DNA of 40,736 nt, taken from positions 1-40,736 of the IMG/VR virus record IMGVR_UViG_3300020193_000047; one strand, 5' to 3'. The DNA is from a virus. Below are positions 1 to 6,963 of this stretch, piece by piece. The notes beneath the pieces were generated by a model, which saw only the letters and a program-made list of their open reading frames with translations, was not told the origin of the DNA and made no database searches. Each line of letters opens with the position of its first letter. Position 1 is the stretch's first letter. Position numbers and translations under genes: made by a program.

Positions 1-1264
1 GTATACAGGAACAGGCTCTTCTAGTCCAATAAATGTAGATGGATTACAATCAAATACTGCATATACTTATACTGTTACAGCTACAAATAATTATGGCACA
101 AGTTCTGCATCATCTGCGTCTAGCGCAGTTACTGCAACTACTGTGCCACAAGCGCCTACTATAGGAACTGCTACGGGTGGAAATGCTCAAGCATCAGTTA
201 CATTTACAGCAGGAGCAACAGGTGGCTCTGCAATTACTGGATACACTGTAACATCTTCTCCAGGAAACATTACAGCATCTGGCGCATCGTCGCCAATAAC
301 TGTAACAGGTCTGACAAATGGCACTGCTTATACATTTTCTATTGCGGCTACTAATTCAGCTGGACAAGGTGGATTTTCACAAGCCTCTAACTCTGTAACA
401 CCTAATCCGCTTCCTACTGTTACGGGCGGCACTCTTACAAATGATGGTACTTATTATTACCGCACATTTACAAGTAGCGGAACTCTTGGTGTTGCTAACG
501 CAACTTTAACTGCTGATGTTTTGGTTATTGCTGGCGGCGGTGCTGGTGCTGGTTCTAGCCGATCAGGTGTAGATAATTACAAAGGTAGCGGCGGCGGTGC
601 TGGTGGTGTTGTTTATGCGGCTTCAACAAACATCTCACCTTCTTCAGTTACAGTAACTATTGGCGCTGGCGCAACACGCCCTGCTGTACCAGGAGGCATA
701 CCGTCAAATGGAAGCGATAGTAGTTTCACTGGCGTAACAACCGCTGTTGGTGGAGGCGGTGGTAATTATGGTTATGCAGGAAGTAATGGTGGTTCAGGCG
801 GCGGTGGTGGAGCGGCTTATTACAATCCTGGTTGGTTTCAATCCGCTGGCGGTTCAGCAACATCAGGACAGGGTTATGCGGGTGGCAATGGTTTTGGTAC
901 AACTACTACAAACCCTGCCGCTGGCGGTGGCGGCGGTGCTGGTGGAGTAGGTGCTAATGGAGCTTCTTTTGCTGGCGGTGCTGGTGGTAATGGAACAAAT
1001 GCTTATTCATCTTGGGCAACTGCAACATCTACTGGTGAAAATGGTTATTATGCAAGCGGCGGAAGCGGCGGAGGCTCTAGCAATGTGGTTTCTCCTGATG
1101 GTGGGGGTGGAAATGCAGGAGCCGATACCAATGGGTCTAACGCGCTTGCAAATACTGGTGGCGGTGGCGGTGGTAGCGGAACTACAATCAGTGGAACTTC
1201 TTGGTTAGGTGGCAATGGCGGTTCAGGACTTGTGATTATTCGCTATTTAATGAGCGCAGTTTAA
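1..1264 (+). CDS. Phage tail fibre/adhesin with FN3 and glycine-rich domains (5' end outside window)
   Basis: The frame is open from base 2 to the stop at 1262-1264, so the true start lies left of the window; the GTG at 143 is not a convincing start because FN3-like sequence continues upstream of it. Two fibronectin-III-like units can be seen, the second with the typical ending SPITVTGLTNGTAYTFSIAA. From about base 500 the protein becomes a glycine-rich domain beginning ADVLVIAGGGAGAG, with many GGGG/GGAGG runs, and closes with SGLVIIRY, the usual end of this glycine-rich phage/bacterial domain family. Such proteins form distal fibres or adhesins that touch the host surface, with glycine-rich loops as contact surfaces; the receptor is unknown. 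It is followed 34 nt later by a small gene that typically sits beside tail fibre genes. The FN3 units resemble those in the 27543-32198 fibre. The adhesin role is well supported, the exact virion position is not. Confidence 0.8.
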   Translation, partial: YTGTGSSSPINVDGLQSNTAYTYTVTATNNYGTSSASSASSAVTATTVPQAPTIGTATGGNAQASVTFTAGATGGSAITGYTVTSSPGNITASGASSPITVTGLTNGTAYTFSIAATNSAGQGGFSQASNSVTPNPLPTVTGGTLTNDGTYYYRTFTSSGTLGVANATLTADVLVIAGGGAGAGSSRSGVDNYKGSGGGAGGVVYAASTNISPSSVTVTIGAGATRPAVPGGIPSNGSDSSFTGVTTAVGGGGGNYGYAGSNGGSGGGGGAAYYNPGWFQSAGGSATSGQGYAGGNGFGTTTTNPAAGGGGGAGGVGANGASFAGGAGGNGTNAYSSWATATSTGENGYYASGGSGGGSSNVVSPDGGGGNAGADTNGSNALANTGGGGGGSGTTISGTSWLGGNGGSGLVIIRYLMSAV

Positions 1265-1298
1265 TTTAAGATAGTATTACCTTCTAAGGAGAAAACAC

Positions 1299-1427
1299 AT
1301 GGCACACTTTGCACAACTAGATGAGAACAACAAGGTACTTCAGGTAATTGTTGTTGCTAATGAAGAACTTATGGAAAATGGCGCTGAGTCAGAACAGTTT
1401 ACAGCAAATGGAAATTTTACCCTTTAA
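1299..1427 (+). CDS. Very short homologue of the phage 'MAHFA-LDENN' structural-associated family (42 aa, apparently truncated)
   Basis: An ATG at 1299 follows a good ribosome-binding site (AAGGAGA at 1287-1293) and opens a 42-residue frame starting MAHFAQLDENNKVLQVIVVA. This start is very like the N-terminus of a small phage protein family often found beside tail-fibre and structural genes in marine and freshwater phages, where (from memory) the protein is usually about 80-150 residues and continues with a conserved Cys/Trp-containing part. Here the frame ends after GNFTL, so the conserved C-terminal part is missing. The gene is either a natural short form or a decayed remnant. It sits 34 nt after the adhesin and upstream of a terminator hairpin, so it would be the last gene of the adhesin transcript. 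Function of the family is unknown. Confidence 0.65.
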   Translation: MAHFAQLDENNKVLQVIVVANEELMENGAESEQFTANGNFTL

Positions 1428-1439
1428 TTTTTAAACCTA

Positions 1440-1448
1440 TGCTATACT
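1440..1448 (+). promoter_or_regulatory. Candidate extended -10 promoter (TGCTATACT)
   Basis: TGCTATACT matches the extended -10 motif seen before many genes in this window. No -35 box is visible. The predicted transcription start (about 1455) lies inside the left arm of the hairpin at 1451-1477, so transcripts from here would lack part of that stem and could read on into the ribonucleotide reductase gene. Confidence 0.45.
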
Positions 1449-1450
1449 AA

Positions 1451-1487
1451 GAGAGCTTTGTAAAATTCAAAGCTCTCATATTATTTT
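1451..1487 (+). terminator. Rho-independent terminator hairpin between adhesin block and ribonucleotide reductase
   Basis: A perfect 10-bp inverted repeat (GAGAGCTTTG at 1451-1460, CAAAGCTCTC at 1468-1477) with a 7-nt loop is followed by the T-rich stretch ATATTATTTTTT. This is the form of an intrinsic terminator ending the adhesin transcript. It overlaps the presumed start of the transcript that carries the downstream reductase gene. Confidence 0.7.
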
Positions 1488-1505
1488 TTGAAAGGTTTAT
1501 ATAAA

Positions 1506-3536
1506 ATGTCAGATGTTTTTTCATTTCGTCTTTTGGAAGAGTTTGTAAATAAATATAAAAATATTGAGCCTCCTTTTGGCTTTACCGACGCAGGTAGCAA
1601 TTCCCTTGGGGAGATCACCTTTATCAGGACTTATTCTCGTGTAAAAGAGGACGGTACAAAAGAACGCTGGCATGAAGTATGTAAGCGTGTAATTGAAGGA
1701 ATGTACTCAGTACAAAAAAATCATGCTAAGGAAAATAGGCTACCTTGGAATGATAATAAAGCACAAAAATCTGCACAAGAAGCCTATGATCGTATGTTTA
1801 ATCTTAAATGGACCCCACCAGGGCGTGGACTATGGGCATTTGGTACCCCTATGACGATGGAGAGACGCAATTCAGCAGCCTTGCAGAACTGCGCCATGGT
1901 TTCTACAAGGGACATTGATAGAAACGATCCTGGAGCCCTTTTTGGCTGGGTTATGGATGCTTTAATGCTGGGGGTAGGAGTAGGATTTGATACTCTTGGA
2001 CAAGAGAAGAATCTTGATATATACCCAAACGCAAAAGAAGAAGTAGTATATGAAATTCCAGATACTCGTGAAGGTTGGGTAGAATCTGTAAGACTTCTTT
2101 TGAATTCTTATTTAAAACCAGGACAAGCAAAAATAGTATTTGATTATTCTAAAATTAGACCATTGGGTTCACCTATTAAAGGTTTTGGTGGTACGGCTTC
2201 AGGTCCAGAACCATTGATTAAATTACATAATACTCTTCGTGTTGTTATCGGCGGTAGAATGGGAGAAACACTTGACTCTCGTGCAATTGTAGATATAGTT
2301 AATCTTATTGGTACATGTGTAGTTGCTGGAAATGTTCGTCGTTCTGCAACTCTTGCTCTTGGATTGCCTGAAGATAATAACTTTATTAATCTTAAAAATT
2401 CAGAGGTATTTCCAGATCGTAATTCATTTGATCCAGAAAATCCAGGGTGGGCGTGGATGAGCAATAACTCTATATCTGCATCTATAGGAACAAAATATGA
2501 GGACTATGTAGATTTAATTTCTAATAATGGAGAACCAGGATTTATTTGGCTTGATGTTTCTCGTAATTTTGGTCGTCTTGCAGATCCTGCAGATGGAAAA
2601 GATTATCGTGTCATGGGCTTTAATCCATGCGCTGAGCAGCCACTAGAGTCATATGAATTATGTACTCTTGTAGAGGTTCATTTAAATCGTCACGAATCTA
2701 AAGAAGATTTCTTGCGTACATTAAAGTTTGCATATCTTTATGGAAAAACAGTTACTCTTGTTCCTACACATTGGCAAATTACAAATGGTATTATGCAACG
2801 CAATCGCCGTATCGGAACTTCCCTAACTGGTATTGCTTCTTTTGCAGATCAAAACGGTCTTCCTGTAGTTCGTGAATGGATGGATGAAGGATATAAAACA
2901 ATTCGTAAATATGATCATACATATTCAGAGTGGCTATGTGTTCGTGAATCAATTCGTGTAACAACTGTAAAGCCATCAGGGTCTGTGTCATTATTATCAG
3001 GTGCAACTCCAGGCGTTCACTGGGGTCCAGGAGGAAACTTCTTCCTTCGTGCAATTCGTTTTGGAAACACAGATCCAATGATTCATTTGTTCAAAGCAGC
3101 GGGGTATAAAATGGAAGCTGATCTAGTATCTGCTAATACAACAGTTGTATATTTCCCAGTTCATTCTGGACATCCTCGTTCTGAGAAAGATGTCTCTTTA
3201 TTTGAAAAGATTGGTCTTGCTGCTACAACTCAAAAATATTGGTCAGATAATGGTGTTTCTGTTACCCTTTCATTTGATAAGGATAGCGAGACTAAGCACA
3301 TAGCACCAGCCCTTCATATGTATGAGGGTCAGTTGAAGGCGGTATCATTTTTGCCAATGGGAAATATGACATATCCACAACAACCATATACACAAATAAC
3401 AAAAGATGAATATAACTCATATATTGGTCAGATCAAGAAGATTGACTGGTCTGCTATTTATGATGGAGTAGATAATCTTGAGGCTATTGGCGAGAGTTAC
3501 TGTACAACGGACAGCTGTGAGCTAAAAATTGTATAA
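1506..3536 (+). CDS. nrdJ: Adenosylcobalamin-dependent (class II) ribonucleoside-triphosphate reductase
   Basis: This enzyme reduces ribonucleotides to deoxyribonucleotides in the cytoplasm, using coenzyme B12 to make a thiyl radical, and so feeds phage DNA synthesis. The monomeric class II pattern is visible: C129 (QNCAM) and C386 as the reducible pair, NPCAE at 373-377 with thiyl C375, N373 and E377, and a C-terminal CTTDSC pair (C666, C671). The C375-C386 and C666-C671 spacings equal those of the Lactobacillus leichmannii enzyme (C408-C419, C731-C736). KPSGSVSLLSGATPGVHWGP is also typical. At 676 residues it is slightly shorter than that enzyme (about 739). The ATG at 1506 was chosen over the TTG at 1488 because GAAAGG at 1489-1494 is well spaced for it. 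No intein or frameshift was seen. It stands alone between the adhesin block and the head module. The upstream gap (78 nt) is too short for a cobalamin riboswitch. Confidence 0.93.
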   Translation: MSDVFSFRLLEEFVNKYKNIEPPFGFTDAGSNSLGEITFIRTYSRVKEDGTKERWHEVCKRVIEGMYSVQKNHAKENRLPWNDNKAQKSAQEAYDRMFNLKWTPPGRGLWAFGTPMTMERRNSAALQNCAMVSTRDIDRNDPGALFGWVMDALMLGVGVGFDTLGQEKNLDIYPNAKEEVVYEIPDTREGWVESVRLLLNSYLKPGQAKIVFDYSKIRPLGSPIKGFGGTASGPEPLIKLHNTLRVVIGGRMGETLDSRAIVDIVNLIGTCVVAGNVRRSATLALGLPEDNNFINLKNSEVFPDRNSFDPENPGWAWMSNNSISASIGTKYEDYVDLISNNGEPGFIWLDVSRNFGRLADPADGKDYRVMGFNPCAEQPLESYELCTLVEVHLNRHESKEDFLRTLKFAYLYGKTVTLVPTHWQITNGIMQRNRRIGTSLTGIASFADQNGLPVVREWMDEGYKTIRKYDHTYSEWLCVRESIRVTTVKPSGSVSLLSGATPGVHWGPGGNFFLRAIRFGNTDPMIHLFKAAGYKMEADLVSANTTVVYFPVHSGHPRSEKDVSLFEKIGLAATTQKYWSDNGVSVTLSFDKDSETKHIAPALHMYEGQLKAVSFLPMGNMTYPQQPYTQITKDEYNSYIGQIKKIDWSAIYDGVDNLEAIGESYCTTDSCELKIV

Positions 3537-3538
3537 TT

Positions 3539-3578
3539 TGGTATAATTAAGTACTGAATTACTACAATCTGGTATACT
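3539..3578 (+). promoter_or_regulatory. Tandem extended -10 promoters (TGGTATAAT, TGGTATACT)
   Basis: TGGTATAAT at 3539-3547 and TGGTATACT at 3570-3578 both match the recurrent extended -10 motif, and a further TTGTATAAT overlaps the reductase stop codon. For the second copy the expected transcription start, 7-8 nt past the hexamer, falls on the A of the ATG at 3586. There is no room for a Shine-Dalgarno sequence, so that transcript would be leaderless. Confidence 0.55.
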
Positions 3579-3585
3579 TATGGTT

Positions 3586-3996
3586 ATGAGCAACAATATA
3601 AATCCTTTTATCAACCCTCAAACTGGCGAGCCCATTGTCAAAAATGTCCGCCGTCAGGTTATTGAAAAAAAATATAATTGGGGGCTATATGTTTATAAAA
3701 AGTCAAATGGTAAATGGTTTACAGATGGAGAAGGTAATATTTTAAACATACCTGCAGTTCGTGGGGATCTTACAAAGATTTCAGAACTAAAACAAGCAGC
3801 AAAATATTATGGCGATGAAGGCGACGGAGAAGCCGTATTCGTTCCAGGTCTTACAAGAGTTTCAGATGAAGAGCATTCTGAGCAAATGGATAGATTTAAG
3901 GATGGACTTCTTCCATCAATGAATGATTTAGGTGCTATTCATGCTGCACAGCAAACATTAAAAACCTATGGAAAGGATGCCTACGAAAATGGCTGA
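3586..3996 (+). CDS. Small conserved-looking protein of the head module, upstream of portal (function unknown)
   Basis: This gene encodes about 136 residues ending just inside the portal gene (8-nt overlap). I do not recognise a family. The sequence starts SNNINPFINPQTGEPIVKN, has a lysine/tryptophan-rich N-terminal third (NWGLYVYKKSNGKWF) and an acidic middle, and shows no membrane segment or signal peptide. It begins at ATG 3586 (or 3580 in the same frame). Neither start has a Shine-Dalgarno sequence, and 3586 lies where the upstream extended -10 promoter should start transcription, which argues for leaderless translation. In many phages the gene just before the portal is a small terminase or a portal-associated protein, but no helix-turn-helix is evident, so such a role would be a guess. 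It is probably co-transcribed with the portal. Confidence 0.75.
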   Translation: MSNNINPFINPQTGEPIVKNVRRQVIEKKYNWGLYVYKKSNGKWFTDGEGNILNIPAVRGDLTKISELKQAAKYYGDEGDGEAVFVPGLTRVSDEEHSEQMDRFKDGLLPSMNDLGAIHAAQQTLKTYGKDAYENG

Positions 3997-5590
3997 TTTT
4001 GATTATATACAAGCAAGTTTAAATACACAACCAGAAAAAGATAATGCGTTTTTATCGCATGATCCATTTAATAAATCATGGGATGATTTAAAGAATTTTT
4101 CTGGCATAGACAATAATTTTAAACGTAGAGCAGCACGGAATTTAAATAAAGCGGTAGCGACAGAAAATCCTGCATATCTTGATGCAGCTAATGCAACCCC
4201 ATACGGACAAAACTCAGGATCAAAGGCTATTAATCCTGGAACGGTATATAGAAATGGTTATGGATTATTTGATGTAATTACACCACCATACAACATGTAT
4301 GAGCTAGCAAATTTCTATGATACAAACTTTGCTAATCATGCTGCTATTGATGCAAAGGTAGAAAATGTTGTTGGTCTTGGATACCGTTTTGATATTACAG
4401 ATCGTACAATGCTTAGTTTTGAACTTACAGAAGATCAAGGAAAAGTTGATCGTGCAAGAAATAGAATTGAAAGAGCAAAGATTGAACTACGTGATTGGGT
4501 GGAATCACTCAATGATGATGATTCATTTACAACCATTATGGAAAAGGTTTATACAGACCTACAAGCCACTGGAAATGGCTTCATTGAGGTAGGACGTACA
4601 GTATCTGGAGAAATAGGCTATATCGGTCATATACCAGCTACAACAGTGCGTGTACGCCGTTTGCGTGATGGATATCTACAAATTATTGGACAGAAACTTG
4701 TTTACTTTAGAAACTTTGGCGGTAAAAATCCAAATCCAGTAACAGATGATCCACGTCCAAATGAGATTATTCATCTTAAGCAATACTCTCCACTAAATAC
4801 ATTTTATGGTATTCCAGATATTCTTGCTGCCATGCCATCTCTAATTGGAGACCAACTTGCCTCACAATATAACATTGATTATTTTGAAAATAAGGCGGTA
4901 CCAAGATATGTAATTACAGTAAAAGGTGCTAAGTTATCTGCTGATGCAGAAGACAAGATGTTTAGATTTTTACAGACAGGACTAAAGTCTCAATCTCACA
5001 GAACACTTTACATCCCACTTCCTGGAGATACAGAAAATAATAAGGTTGAATTTAAAATGGAGCCAATTGAAAACGGTATTCAAGAAGGCTCATTTAAGGA
5101 GTATCGTAAACAAAATCGTGATGATATTTTGATTGCTCATCAAGTCCCTATTTCTAAGTTAGGTGGAGCAGACTCTGCTGCTATCGCTGCTGCTTTGGCA
5201 CAGGACCGTACATTTAAAGAACAGGTTTCTCGTCCAGCACAAAGATATCTTGAGAAGATCGTAAATAAGATTATTAAAGAAAAGACTGATATTTTAGAAC
5301 TTAGGTTTAATGAGCTGACACTTACAGACGAAATAGCACAGTCTCAGATTTTGGAACGCTATGTTAAAACTCAGGTTATGACTCCGAATGAAGCACGTGA
5401 GAAGCTTGATCTTCCACAGCGCTCAGATGGAGATGCCCCATTTGTCATGTCCCCAAGACAAGCCACAGATGCTAGGGCAAACTTGGCGGGTAACAGAGAA
5501 AGAGATGCCGAAAGAACAAATAATAACTCAGACTCTTTATCCACAATTTCTGGTCGTAATCCACAAGGAGAGGGTCGTTCTACACAGTAA
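3989..5590 (+). CDS. Phage portal protein (PBSX family)
   Basis: The portal is the ring at one capsid vertex through which DNA enters and leaves and to which the neck attaches. The 533-residue product has the PBSX-type layout: an N-terminal region with the PPYNMYELANFYDTNFANHA stretch, a central DDSFTTIMEKVYTDLQATGNG segment, then RPNEIIHLKQYSPLNTFYGI followed by SLIGDQLASQYNIDYFENKA, a hallmark of this family, and a polar, disordered C-terminal tail. ATG 3989 was chosen because GAAAGGA at 3971-3977 is suitably spaced; ATGs at 3968 and 3977 are in frame alternatives. It overlaps the previous gene by 8 nt and is followed by the protease, scaffold and capsid genes, the standard head-gene order. 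No large terminase is encoded upstream within the window. Confidence 0.93.
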   Translation: MADFDYIQASLNTQPEKDNAFLSHDPFNKSWDDLKNFSGIDNNFKRRAARNLNKAVATENPAYLDAANATPYGQNSGSKAINPGTVYRNGYGLFDVITPPYNMYELANFYDTNFANHAAIDAKVENVVGLGYRFDITDRTMLSFELTEDQGKVDRARNRIERAKIELRDWVESLNDDDSFTTIMEKVYTDLQATGNGFIEVGRTVSGEIGYIGHIPATTVRVRRLRDGYLQIIGQKLVYFRNFGGKNPNPVTDDPRPNEIIHLKQYSPLNTFYGIPDILAAMPSLIGDQLASQYNIDYFENKAVPRYVITVKGAKLSADAEDKMFRFLQTGLKSQSHRTLYIPLPGDTENNKVEFKMEPIENGIQEGSFKEYRKQNRDDILIAHQVPISKLGGADSAAIAAALAQDRTFKEQVSRPAQRYLEKIVNKIIKEKTDILELRFNELTLTDEIAQSQILERYVKTQVMTPNEAREKLDLPQRSDGDAPFVMSPRQATDARANLAGNRERDAERTNNNSDSLSTISGRNPQGEGRSTQ

Positions 5591-5614
5591 TATCCACAGG
5601 GTATTATAAAGGAA

Positions 5615-5623
5615 TGATATAAT
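5615..5623 (+). promoter_or_regulatory. Extended -10 promoter (TGATATAAT) before head protease
   Basis: TGATATAAT ends 9 nt before the protease ATG at 5633. A start at or just before the ATG would give a leaderless or nearly leaderless mRNA. The only purine-rich sequence (AAAGGA at 5608-5613) is about 20 nt from the ATG, too far for a normal ribosome-binding site. Confidence 0.6.
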
Positions 5624-5632
5624 TATTCTGCC

Positions 5633-6937
5633 ATGAATATAAATAAAGCACAATGGACTACTGATGGCGACAATGTTCGCTTTTCTATGCCTATCGGCAA
5701 GATCGATCAGGAGCGCAGAATCGTATCTGGTTTTGCCACTCTTGACAACATTGACAAGCAGAGCGATATCGTTACTACTGAAGCAAGTATAACCGCTTTT
5801 AAGAAGTTCCGTGGAAACCTGCGTGAAATGCATCAGCCAACTGCTGTTGGTAAGGTAGTTTCATTTAAAGAAGATCGTTATTTTGATCCAAGCACAAAAA
5901 AGTTTTATAGCGGAGTATATGTTTCTGCATATATTTCAAAAGGCGCACAAGATACATGGGAAAAAGTTTTAGATGGTACATTAACTGGTTTTTCAATTGG
6001 CGGGAATATAAAGAAGTTTGATGATTCCTATAATGAAGAATTAGAAAAAGCGGTACGAGTAATTAAAGAATATGATCTTCATGAACTGTCTTTGGTAGAT
6101 AATCCAGCAAATCAATTTGCAAATGTAATTTCAATTGAAAAAGGACAACTTGGTGGATTTTTAGCAAAGGCAGAAATTGAGAATGTTTTTTGGGATGAAG
6201 ATAATGATATTGTTTTAATATCATCTTCAGAAACTGAATCAAGCCCACATTCTGGAAAACCTATGCAAAACATTGGCTTTGTAGAAAAATCTGATTCAGA
6301 TAATACAGATAAAATAAAGTTCTTAGTTGATAGTGCAAAAGGCATTAGGACAATTAAGATTACAAAGGAGGAAAATCCTATGACAGAAGAAACAAATACT
6401 GCTGAAGAGACTTTAGTAAAGTCTGAAGATGCAGTTGTTGAAAATGTTGAGGTTGCTCCAGAGGCTACAGAAGTTGTAGCAGAGGCAGAAGCAATTACTG
6501 AAGCGGCTGTTGCAGAACCAGCAATCGCTAAGTCTGAAGAAGTTGCTCCTTCTGCAGAAGAAACCGTAGAGAAGACTGAAGATGCAGTTGAAAGCACAGC
6601 AGCAGAAATTGCTAAAGGTGTAGCTGATATTAAAGATTCTCTAACTAATGCCTTGAGCAGTCTAGCAGAAACAGTTAAGTCACTTCAGGCTAACGTTGAT
6701 GCAATAACAAAGTCCCTTGAAACAGTTACAGGTGAAGTAAAGTCTGTAGCAAATGAGGTAAGCCAAGTAAAGGGTTCTTTTAATGAGTTTGGAAAGCGAG
6801 TAGATGCCGTAGAGCAAGATACTGCTTTCCGCAAATCTGGCGATCTAGGCGAGATCGTGCAGGAGCTTCCAGAAATGAAAGCTCAAAAATCCCTATGGGG
6901 CGGACGTTTCCTCAAAACAGCCGACCTATTTAATTAA
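5633..6937 (+). CDS. Prohead serine protease (XkdF-like) fused to scaffolding domain
   Basis: The N-terminal 160 residues match the XkdF/HK97-type prohead protease: IVSGFATLDNIDKQSDIV at 30-47, GNLREMH with the probable catalytic His67, LTGFSIGG with the probable nucleophile Ser121, and EYDLHELSLVDNPAN supplying an acidic residue. The enzyme matures the procapsid by cutting scaffold and capsid proteins. From about residue 250 the protein becomes an acidic Ala/Glu/Val-rich stretch and then a coiled coil (about 325-400), as expected for a scaffolding domain. This order, protease then scaffold then capsid gene, is typical. It lies 27 nt before the capsid gene. The ATG is not preceded by a usable ribosome-binding site and lies 9 nt from an extended -10 promoter. 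A strong internal start at 6380 probably makes the scaffold part separately (listed next). Confidence 0.88.
   Translation: MNINKAQWTTDGDNVRFSMPIGKIDQERRIVSGFATLDNIDKQSDIVTTEASITAFKKFRGNLREMHQPTAVGKVVSFKEDRYFDPSTKKFYSGVYVSAYISKGAQDTWEKVLDGTLTGFSIGGNIKKFDDSYNEELEKAVRVIKEYDLHELSLVDNPANQFANVISIEKGQLGGFLAKAEIENVFWDEDNDIVLISSSETESSPHSGKPMQNIGFVEKSDSDNTDKIKFLVDSAKGIRTIKITKEENPMTEETNTAEETLVKSEDAVVENVEVAPEATEVVAEAEAITEAAVAEPAIAKSEEVAPSAEETVEKTEDAVESTAAEIAKGVADIKDSLTNALSSLAETVKSLQANVDAITKSLETVTGEVKSVANEVSQVKGSFNEFGKRVDAVEQDTAFRKSGDLGEIVQELPEMKAQKSLWGGRFLKTADLFN
6380..6937 (+). CDS. Probable nested scaffolding protein (internal in-frame start of the protease gene)
   Basis: ATG 6380 is codon 250 of the protease gene, in the same frame, and is preceded at 8 nt by AAAGGAGG (6364-6371), one of the strongest ribosome-binding sites in the window; the parent gene itself has none. 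The internal start lies where the globular protease part gives way to the acidic, coiled-coil part. Translation from here would give a 185-residue scaffold, MTEETNTAEETLVKSE onward, with the Ala/Glu-rich stretch and coiled coil but no protease domain. Lambda's C/Nu3 pair works this way: the short in-frame product is the scaffold in many copies and the long one is the protease in few copies. The sequence signal is direct; the function is inferred from that precedent. Confidence 0.65.
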   Translation: MTEETNTAEETLVKSEDAVVENVEVAPEATEVVAEAEAITEAAVAEPAIAKSEEVAPSAEETVEKTEDAVESTAAEIAKGVADIKDSLTNALSSLAETVKSLQANVDAITKSLETVTGEVKSVANEVSQVKGSFNEFGKRVDAVEQDTAFRKSGDLGEIVQELPEMKAQKSLWGGRFLKTADLFN

Positions 6938-6963
6938 GGTATATTCACTAGGAGGTGAACAAT

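Noticed and set aside
747-1208. Extra + strand frames in the glycine-rich region (747-950, 951-1208)
   Set aside because: Low-complexity out-of-frame readings of GGN codons; Val/Leu/Met-rich sequence without a start signal.
1428-1505. Cobalamin riboswitch before the B12-dependent reductase
   Set aside because: Only 78 nt are available, and the sequence is a simple terminator hairpin; no conserved cobalamin box or multi-helix layout.
1506-3536. Intein in ribonucleotide reductase or polymerase (common insertion sites)
   Set aside because: Both proteins read through conserved motifs without extra blocks, and lengths fit intein-free proteins.
6112-6597. Minus-strand frame of 161 codons opposite the scaffold region
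   Set aside because: Ser/Ala/Thr-rich translation is what the reverse of an Ala/Glu-rich coding sequence gives; no start signal; all neighbours are on + strand.
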